Of a DNA stretch of 37,512 nucleotides, positions 16,721 through 22,849 are shown piece after piece. The stretch is from DASZHA01 sp049644325 (lineage in GTDB: Bacteria; Chloroflexota; Dormibacteria; DASZGP01). Where the stretch lies: positions 1-37,512 of the forward strand of contig JBARRR010000059.1 in the NCBI GenBank assembly GCA_049644325.1, read 5' to 3'. Both the position numbers and the translations under genes were made by a program. The notes under the pieces are model-generated. The model was not told where the DNA came from. It was given only the letters and a program-made list of their open reading frames with translations, and ran no database searches. The first letter of the stretch is position 1; each line of letters begins with the position of its first letter.

Positions 16721-17880
16721 TGGCTCTTGAACGCTGCGCCGTGATCGGCACCGGCCAGACCCGCCACTCATCCGCCCGTACCGATGTCTCCATCGCCGGC
16801 CTGGTGCGCGAGGCGGCGCTGGCGGCGCTGAAGGACGCCGGCCTGGGCTGGTCCGACATCGACGCCGTCGTCATCGGCAAGGCCCCAGACATGTTCGAGG
16901 GCGTGATGATGCCCGAGCTCTACCTCGCCGACGCGCTCGGCGCGGTGGGCAAGCCGATGCTTCGGGTCCACACCGCCGGGTCGGTCGGAGGCTCAACCGC
17001 CATCGTCGCCGCCAACCTGGTGATGGCGGGGATCCACAAACGCGTCCTCACGGTGGCCTTCGAGAAGCAGTCGGACGCCGATGCGATGTGGGCGTTGACC
17101 ATGAAGGTCCCCTTCCAGCTGCCTGTGGTAGCGGGCGCGGGTGGGTACTTCGCGCCCATCATCCGCAGCTACATCCGGCGCAGCGGGGCGCCGGACGACG
17201 TCGGCATCCAGGTCGCGGTCAAGGACCGCCTCAACGCGCTCAAGAACCCATTCGCACACCTGCACATCGAGGACATCGACGCCCAAAAGGTGCGCGAGTC
17301 GCCGATGCTGTGGGACCCCATCCGCTATCTCGAGTGCTGCCCCTCGTCCGACGGCGCCTGTGCCATGGTGCTGGCTGCTGAGGACGCCAGCAACGGTTCC
17401 GGGTATCCACCGGCCTGGGTCAAGGCCACGGCGATGCGCTCCGAGCCGACGATGTTCGCCGGCCGCGACGAGGTCGACCCGCGGGCGAGCCGAGATTGCA
17501 TCGCCGATCTTTACCAGCAGGCGGGGATCACCAACCCGCGCAAGGAGGTCGACGTGGCCGAGGTCTACGTGCCCTTCAGCTGGTTCGAGCCGATGTGGAT
17601 GGAATCGCTCGGCTTCGCCGCCACCGGCGAGGGCTGGAAGATGACTCTGGAGGGCGCCACCGCCATCGACGGCGACCTGCCCATCAACCCCTCCGGCGGG
17701 GTGCTGAGCTCCAACCCCATTGGCGCCTCGGGCATGCTCCGTTTCGCCGAGGCGGCGATGCAGGTGCGCGGCCAGGCGGGCGAGCACCAGGTCGACGGCG
17801 CCAGGGTCGCGCTAGGCCACGCCTACGGCGGCGGCTCGCAGTTCTTCGCCAACTGGCTGGTCACCAGCGAGAAGCCGTGA
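16720..17880 (+). CDS. Thiolase-like lipid-transfer protein, Ltp4-like
   Basis: This 386-residue thiolase-superfamily protein has serine S88 in HTAGSVGGSTAI where thiolases have the reactive cysteine. It retains LPINPSGGVLSSNPIGASG and ALGHAYGGGSQFFANW, typical of SCP-x/lipid-transfer thiolases. The ATG overlaps the preceding stop by 1 nt. As a pair with the preceding gene it resembles M. tuberculosis ltp4-ltp3, which sit beside the DUF35 gene Rv3521 and the LLM gene Rv3520c. The same four families adjoin here, although the mycobacterial LLM gene is on the other strand. A retro-aldol or transfer role is inference. Confidence 0.78.
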   Translation: MALERCAVIGTGQTRHSSARTDVSIAGLVREAALAALKDAGLGWSDIDAVVIGKAPDMFEGVMMPELYLADALGAVGKPMLRVHTAGSVGGSTAIVAANLVMAGIHKRVLTVAFEKQSDADAMWALTMKVPFQLPVVAGAGGYFAPIIRSYIRRSGAPDDVGIQVAVKDRLNALKNPFAHLHIEDIDAQKVRESPMLWDPIRYLECCPSSDGACAMVLAAEDASNGSGYPPAWVKATAMRSEPTMFAGRDEVDPRASRDCIADLYQQAGITNPRKEVDVAEVYVPFSWFEPMWMESLGFAATGEGWKMTLEGATAIDGDLPINPSGGVLSSNPIGASGMLRFAEAAMQVRGQAGEHQVDGARVALGHAYGGGSQFFANWLVTSEKP

Positions 17881-17951
17881 TCGCGGGATGCGCGGCGGCG
17901 TCGGCTGCCGCGATCGCCGGACGCCTCGCTCCGACCACCCGGTAGTCACTG

Positions 17952-18995
17952 ATGCTGGTAGACGGCAACCTGATCACCGACCTCGGCTCGGTGGCGGCGC
18001 GCGTCGGCGAGCTGGAGGACCTGGGCTACGACGGGGCGGTTGGCGTCGAGACCAGCCACGACCCCTTCCTGCCCATTGCCATGGCGGCCGAGCACAGCTC
18101 CACGATCGAGCTCCTCACCGAGGTGGCCATTGCCCTCGCCCGCAGCCCGATGACCGTCGCCTACACAGCCCACGACCTGAACGTCTACTCCGGCGGCCGC
18201 TTCGTCCTCGGTATCGGCTCCCAGACCCCGGCCCACATCACCAAGCGCTTCTCGATGCCATGGTCGGCGCCGGCGGCGCGGATGCGCGAGTTCATCATCG
18301 CCCTCCAGGCGATCTGGGACGCATGGGCCACCGGCGAGCCCCTGAAGTTCCGCGGCGAGTTCTACCAGCACACCCTTATGACACCCTTCTTCAACCCCGG
18401 CGAGAGCCCCTACGGCCGGCCGCGGGTCTTCCTCGGAGCGCTGGGGTCAAAGATGGCGGAGGTTGCCGGCGAGGTCGCCGATGGCATCCTGGTCCACCCC
18501 ATGGCCACCGACCGCTACATGCGGGAGGTCTCCCTGCCGGCGATCGAACGCGGCCTGGCGCAGTCGGGCAGGTCGCGCGACAAGTTCACCGTGGGCATCA
18601 CCCCGTTCGTCATCAGCGGCGAGGACGAAAACGCGATCGCGGAGGTTACCGCGGCGGTTCGGCTGCAGGTCGCCTTCTACGGCTCCACACCCGCGTACAA
18701 GCCGGTCCTGGAGCTGCACGGCTGGGGTGACCTCCAGCCCGAGCTGAACACGCTTTCCAAGCAGGGCCGCTGGGCCGAGATGGGCGAGCTGATCAGCGAC
18801 GAGATGCTGGACGCCTTCGCCATCCGGGCCCCCCTCGAAGAGGTGCCGTCGGCGGTGGCCCGTCGCTTTGGCGGCATCCCCGATCGACTCAGCCTCAACC
18901 TCCAGTGGGGCGCCGACCGCGACCGCTGGCGCGCCTTCATCGCGGCGCTCCGGCAAAGCCTGCCGACGGGCGTCCCGGCAGCCACCGCGCCTTAG
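17952..18995 (+). CDS. LLM-class F420-dependent oxidoreductase, Rv3520c-like
   Basis: This 347-residue luciferase-like TIM-barrel protein fits the mycobacterial F420-type subgroup. The evidence is the N-terminal EDLGYDGAVGVETSHDPFLP segment, SGGRFVLGIGSQ (flavin/F420-binding strand), AWATGEPLKFRGEFY and FLGALGSKMAEVAGEVADGI. It would reduce or oxidise an organic substrate with F420 or FMN. It is the last gene of unit B, 71 nt after the Ltp4-like gene. Presence of F420 chemistry is characteristic of Actinomycetota and some Chloroflexota. The substrate is unknown; cofactor choice between F420 and FMN cannot be fixed by eye. Confidence 0.82.
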   Translation: MLVDGNLITDLGSVAARVGELEDLGYDGAVGVETSHDPFLPIAMAAEHSSTIELLTEVAIALARSPMTVAYTAHDLNVYSGGRFVLGIGSQTPAHITKRFSMPWSAPAARMREFIIALQAIWDAWATGEPLKFRGEFYQHTLMTPFFNPGESPYGRPRVFLGALGSKMAEVAGEVADGILVHPMATDRYMREVSLPAIERGLAQSGRSRDKFTVGITPFVISGEDENAIAEVTAAVRLQVAFYGSTPAYKPVLELHGWGDLQPELNTLSKQGRWAEMGELISDEMLDAFAIRAPLEEVPSAVARRFGGIPDRLSLNLQWGADRDRWRAFIAALRQSLPTGVPAATAP

Positions 18996-19014
18996 TCCGC
19001 GGGCGCCTCACCTC

Positions 19015-19683
19015 TCACGATGGCGACGCCTTGATGACCCAGATCATGCTGCCGTCGGCATTCGCGCATGTCTGCAGGATGATCTGCGGTCTTGGCCCCG
19101 ACAGAGCCTCGGCGTCGTTGTTGCCCGAGATCATCTCGACCACCCGGATGGTGTAGTTGACCAGGACGCCGGCGGCATCCCAGTACTGAATCGCCTCCCC
19201 GGCCTGGGCCCGTGACAGGGCGCTGAACGGACCGGGGTTGTGGCCCGCGATGTAGGGCTCGCCGGGGCTGCTGAGGCATTGCATGCGCGCCGCGCCGGTG
19301 TGGGGGACGGCCGCCGCCCGACCGCAGCCGGAAACGTCGACCAGGCCAACCCGGATTCCCAATGCTGGCACCACCAGCCGGTTGAATGTCGCGGCCGCCG
19401 CTGGGGCCGCGGCGGGAGCACTGTGGCTGGCTCGCGCGGTGGCGACCGGGGCTCGCTGCACCGGAGGGTTGACGATGGGTGCGGCCGGGGGTGCGACTGG
19501 CGACGCCTCCGCCACCGGTGCCGGGGAGACCGTGGGGTCAGCTGCCTGTCGCGCGATCGGCGCCTTGGCCGACACCCGGCCGGGCGCGGTTGGCGGTCCG
19601 CAGACGACGAGGAAGATGGCAAAGCAGGTGGTTAAGCTCCCGGTGACCGGGCCTCGACCCATGGACAGCCAGCGGACGTTCAT
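19015..19683 (-). CDS. Sortase-like secreted protein
   Basis: This 222-residue exported protein has a signal segment (TTCFAIFLVVCG), then a Pro/Ala-rich linker to about residue 95, then a small sortase-type beta domain. The domain shows VPALGIRVGLV, the histidine H148 in YIAGHNPGPF and the cysteine C206 in IILQTCANADG. The catalytic arginine expected within roughly 15 residues after the cysteine is absent (SMIWVIKASPS). It may therefore be an inactive or modified sortase. It is convergent with unit B, 19 nt from its stop. The ATG at 19683 has AGGAG 12 nt upstream, located in the loop of a hairpin. I saw no LPxTG-type substrate in the window. Confidence 0.68.
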   Translation of the reverse strand: MNVRWLSMGRGPVTGSLTTCFAIFLVVCGPPTAPGRVSAKAPIARQAADPTVSPAPVAEASPVAPPAAPIVNPPVQRAPVATARASHSAPAAAPAAAATFNRLVVPALGIRVGLVDVSGCGRAAAVPHTGAARMQCLSSPGEPYIAGHNPGPFSALSRAQAGEAIQYWDAAGVLVNYTIRVVEMISGNNDAEALSGPRPQIILQTCANADGSMIWVIKASPS

Positions 19684-19975
19684 GGTTGGGCAGAACTCCT
19701 GTTGTCAGTTCCACCCCCAACCCTTTTGATACGAGTGCAGTAGCTCGCAGGTGCCGGCGTCCCCGGTTGTGTCAACCGCGGTGGTGGCACCAACCGCCGC
19801 GTCCGTTCTTGAGTTAGATAGGCCGGCTTAAGCCTGCCTCCAGGACCCCTATTGGGCTCCTGTGGCGACGACGGTAACCCGCGCACGCGCCGTGCGGACG
19901 CGAGTTAACGGATATGTCACAAAGCTGTCATCGGGGGACCTGGGCGCGAAAGCCCGCCCGGCCTCGTCCAGACGG
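19684..19975 (-). other. Structured 292-bp intergenic leader region
   Basis: No gene is apparent. Read on the minus strand it holds several inverted repeats. The clearest is GGTTGGG (19722-19716) pairing with CCCAACC (19690-19684), which abuts the ATG of the sortase-like gene and places its AGGAG (19700-19696) in the loop. GGCTTAAGCC is a 10-bp palindrome near 19836. A hairpin of CGGTTGGTG with CACCACCG lies near 19780-19796. TTGACA occurs at 19775-19770 but no -10 follows at the right distance. I compared it with the c-di-AMP riboswitch from memory and could not match it. Confidence 0.35.
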
Positions 19976-20425
19976 CTAGCTGGGTCTGCTGAAGCCGGCC
20001 TCCAGGTTGGCCCGAAGGCGGGCGGCCATTGCCGACATGACGCCGTTGAGAAGGGTCTCGTTGCTGCGGATCGCGTCACGAAACTGGCCGTGGCTCATCA
20101 CCAGCAGGGCAGCCTCAGTGTTGGTGGTGATGGTGGCGGTGGCCGGGCCACGGTCGAGCATGCTGATCTCGCCGAAAAAGTCCCCCGGCGTGAGGGTGGC
20201 AACCGGCTGGCCATCGATCGTTGCCTGGGCCTCACCCTCCAGCAGGATGTAGAAGCTGTGGCCCGGTGAGCCCTGGCGCGTAAGCTGCTGACCCGCCGCG
20301 ACCTTGACCTCGTCCATGCGCGAGGCGACCCACTCCAGCTCCTTGGCTGAGCACTCCGCGAATACCGATGCGCGCCGCAGGCCGTCCAGCTTGGGATCTG
20401 CCAATCGCCCCCCGAACAAGTTCAT
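19976..20425 (-). CDS. Cyclic-nucleotide-binding-fold (cNMP) protein
   Basis: This 149-residue single-domain protein has the cNMP-binding beta-barrel: AGQQLTRQGSPGHSFYILLEGEA (residues 44-66), then the phosphate-binding cassette FGEISMLDRGPATATI (84-99). The conserved cassette arginine that contacts the cyclic phosphate is Ala95 here, so nucleotide binding may be lost or altered. There is no DNA-binding helix-turn-helix. The ATG at 20425 has GGAGG upstream; reading frame remains open beyond it without recognisable sequence. It is divergent from the MMPL transporter across 144 bp, so a regulatory link to that transporter is possible. Confidence 0.8.
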   Translation of the reverse strand: MNLFGGRLADPKLDGLRRASVFAECSAKELEWVASRMDEVKVAAGQQLTRQGSPGHSFYILLEGEAQATIDGQPVATLTPGDFFGEISMLDRGPATATITTNTEAALLVMSHGQFRDAIRSNETLLNGVMSAMAARLRANLEAGFSRPS

Positions 20426-20569
20426 TTCGCGTCCAACCTCCGCTTCCTGGCAGCAAAAGGGTAACCCAGCCACGGCCAGAGATAAGTGGCAAAGGACACA
20501 GAAAGGGCGTGTAGTTTCGCCCCTCATGACCGGGAGCCGGTAACCCGGTCCGGTACCGTTGGTCGAGCG

Positions 20570-22849
20570 ATGTTTGCGAGCTGGGGCAGTTTCGTCTACC
20601 GCCACCGCTGGCCCACGCTCCTAGCGTCGCTGGCACTGCTGGGCGCCTCCATCTTTGGCGCCACCCACGGCGGCCAGTTCAAGAACTCCCGGGAGAACTA
20701 CGGCGACTCCACCCGGGCTTTCAACCTCACCGAAGCGGAATTTCCCCAAACCGGCACCACCACCAGCAACTTCTCGATCATCCTCGGATCGCACAGCCTG
20801 ACTGCCGACGACCCCGCCTTCAGATCGGCCGTCGACTCGGCCCTGGCCGACCTCAGGGCCGACTCCAGGGTGACGTCGGTGAGCACGCCGTTTACGGCTC
20901 CGCCCGGCGACACCTCCATGCTGGTCTCCCGGGACCACCATGAGGTTCTCGCCACGGTCAACCTCAAGGACGGCCAGGACGTGGCCCGCCTCTACTACCA
21001 AGAGCTCCGCGCCAAGGCCCACTCCAACAGCCTGGACATCACAGCCACCAGCAACGTCGCCGTCCAGGCCGACTTCGACTCCTACCTCGCCGCCGACCTG
21101 CGACGAGCGGAGACCGTGTCGCTGCCGCTCTCGCTGATCCTGCTGCTGCTTGTGTTCGGGGCCGTGATCGCCGCGCTCCTGCCGGTAGGGGTGGGCGTGT
21201 CCACCATCCTCGGCGCCGTTGGTGGCGTCCTGGTCCTGGCCCGCGCCACCGATGTCAACCAGTACGCCCTCAACGTGGTCACGTTGGTGGGCCTCGGGGT
21301 CTCGATCGACTACTCGCTCTTCATCGTCAGCCGCTTTCGGGAGGAGCTTGGGACGGGCGCCACGGTGGAGGCCGCCCTGTCCCGCGCGATGGCCACCGCG
21401 GGCCGCGCCGTCACCTTCTCCGGGCTCACGGTGGCCATCGGCCTGTCGGGTTTGCTCTTCTACCGAGCGACGCTGTTCACGTCGCTGGGGCTCGGTGGGA
21501 TGCTGGCGGTGGCGCTGGCCGTGGTCTACGGCCTCACCTTTCTGCCTGCCCTGCTGGCAATCCTGGGCACCCGCGTCAACCGACTACGGCTGCCACTGCC
21601 CCGGGGCAGCGAGGGCCGCGGATTCTGGCACCGGCTCGCCAGCGCCGTCATGCGGCGGCCGATCCTGGTCCTTGTCCCCACCGTCGGCTTCATCCTTCTG
21701 GCAGGACTGCCCTTCACCCAGATCCGGCTGACCCAGGGAGACATCACCCAGCTGCCGCCATCGGCGGAGACGCGCCGGGGCACCGACATCCTCAGCGCCG
21801 ACTTCGCCAACCAGGACCGAAACACCGTCGACGTGGTGGTCAACTTCGCCTCCGGCGACCCCCTCAGCCGCGAGCACGTGGGCGCGGTGTACGACCTCAG
21901 CCGCCGTCTCGCCACCCTGCCGCACGTCACCGGCGTCGACAGCATCGTCGACGCCAGCCCGAGCCTGAGCCGGGCCGACTACCAGAGCCTCTACGCCGGG
22001 CCCACCGCTTCGCAGCCGGCGGCGGTGCAGGAGGGGCTGAAGCAGACCGTCGGGCAGCACGTCGTGCTGCTATCGGCGCGCATCGACACCGGCTACGGCA
22101 GCGACGCCGCCCGCGACGTGGTCAAGACCATCCGCGGTATGCCCCGCCCGGGCGATGGTGAGCTCCTGGTCACCGGCTTCACCGCCTACGACATCGACGC
22201 CAATAACTTCATCATCAGCCGCACCCCGCTGGCGCTGGGCTACATCATCGTGGTGACCTACCTGGTGCTGATGCTGCTGCTGGGCTCGGTGGTGCTGCCC
22301 CTCAAGGCGGTGGTGATGAACCTGCTCTCACTGTCCGCCTCCTTTGGGGCCCTGGTCTGGATCTTCCAGCAGGGCCATCTCAGCGGCTTCCTCAACTTCA
22401 GCCCAGGCTCGATCGACCCCCTGATCCCGATCCTGCTCTTCTGCATCGTCTTCGGGCTCTCGATGGACTACGAGGTCTTCATCCTGACGCGGATGAAGGA
22501 GGAGTACGACCGCACCAGGGACAACCGCCATGCCGTTGCCGAGGGGCTGGAGCGCTCGGGGCGCCTGGTCACTGGGGCCGCCGCCATCATGGTCGCGGTA
22601 TTCCTGGCCTTCGGCCTCGCCGACGTCAAGCTCATCAAGGCGATCGGCCTGGGCATGGCCATCGCCGTCGCCATCGACGCCACCGTGGTGCGGGCCCTGA
22701 TCGTGCCCGCCACGATGCGCCTTCTGGGCGACCTCAACTGGTGGGCGCCGGCGCCGATGGCCCGGCTCTACGCGCGCCTGAGCCACCGCGAAGAAGCGCC
22801 CCCGCCTGGCCCGTCGCCGGCAAGCCCGGCCGAGACCGATGCCCTCTAG
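20570..22849 (+). CDS. MMPL-family RND lipid transporter
   Basis: This 759-residue transporter has about 12 membrane helices in two repeats, each with a large extracytoplasmic loop (about residues 35-180 and 385-540). Each repeat has the Asp-Tyr proton-relay pair known from MmpL3: D247-Y248 in VSIDYSLFIVSRFREE and D633-Y634 in LSMDYEVFILTRMKEEYDRTRD. Family members export lipids or glycolipids using the proton gradient. I chose ATG 20570 because it begins just before the first helix; an upstream in-frame GTG at 20486 would add 28 unlike residues. Its TAG overlaps the stop of the convergent UPF0182 gene. The cargo is unknown. Confidence 0.88.
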   Translation: MFASWGSFVYRHRWPTLLASLALLGASIFGATHGGQFKNSRENYGDSTRAFNLTEAEFPQTGTTTSNFSIILGSHSLTADDPAFRSAVDSALADLRADSRVTSVSTPFTAPPGDTSMLVSRDHHEVLATVNLKDGQDVARLYYQELRAKAHSNSLDITATSNVAVQADFDSYLAADLRRAETVSLPLSLILLLLVFGAVIAALLPVGVGVSTILGAVGGVLVLARATDVNQYALNVVTLVGLGVSIDYSLFIVSRFREELGTGATVEAALSRAMATAGRAVTFSGLTVAIGLSGLLFYRATLFTSLGLGGMLAVALAVVYGLTFLPALLAILGTRVNRLRLPLPRGSEGRGFWHRLASAVMRRPILVLVPTVGFILLAGLPFTQIRLTQGDITQLPPSAETRRGTDILSADFANQDRNTVDVVVNFASGDPLSREHVGAVYDLSRRLATLPHVTGVDSIVDASPSLSRADYQSLYAGPTASQPAAVQEGLKQTVGQHVVLLSARIDTGYGSDAARDVVKTIRGMPRPGDGELLVTGFTAYDIDANNFIISRTPLALGYIIVVTYLVLMLLLGSVVLPLKAVVMNLLSLSASFGALVWIFQQGHLSGFLNFSPGSIDPLIPILLFCIVFGLSMDYEVFILTRMKEEYDRTRDNRHAVAEGLERSGRLVTGAAAIMVAVFLAFGLADVKLIKAIGLGMAIAVAIDATVVRALIVPATMRLLGDLNWWAPAPMARLYARLSHREEAPPPGPSPASPAETDAL

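Noticed and set aside
19770..19775. TTGACA as a -35 box of the sortase-like gene
   Set aside because: No -10-like hexamer follows at 16-19 nt.
19942..19959. Terminator after the cNMP gene (GGGCG...CGCCC hairpin)
   Set aside because: The stem is short and no T tract follows on the minus strand.
19684..19975. Possible c-di-AMP (ydaO-type) or other riboswitch before the sortase-like gene
   Set aside because: There are hairpins and GGGG-rich stretches, but I could not align the conserved core elements from memory. Kept only as a structured leader.
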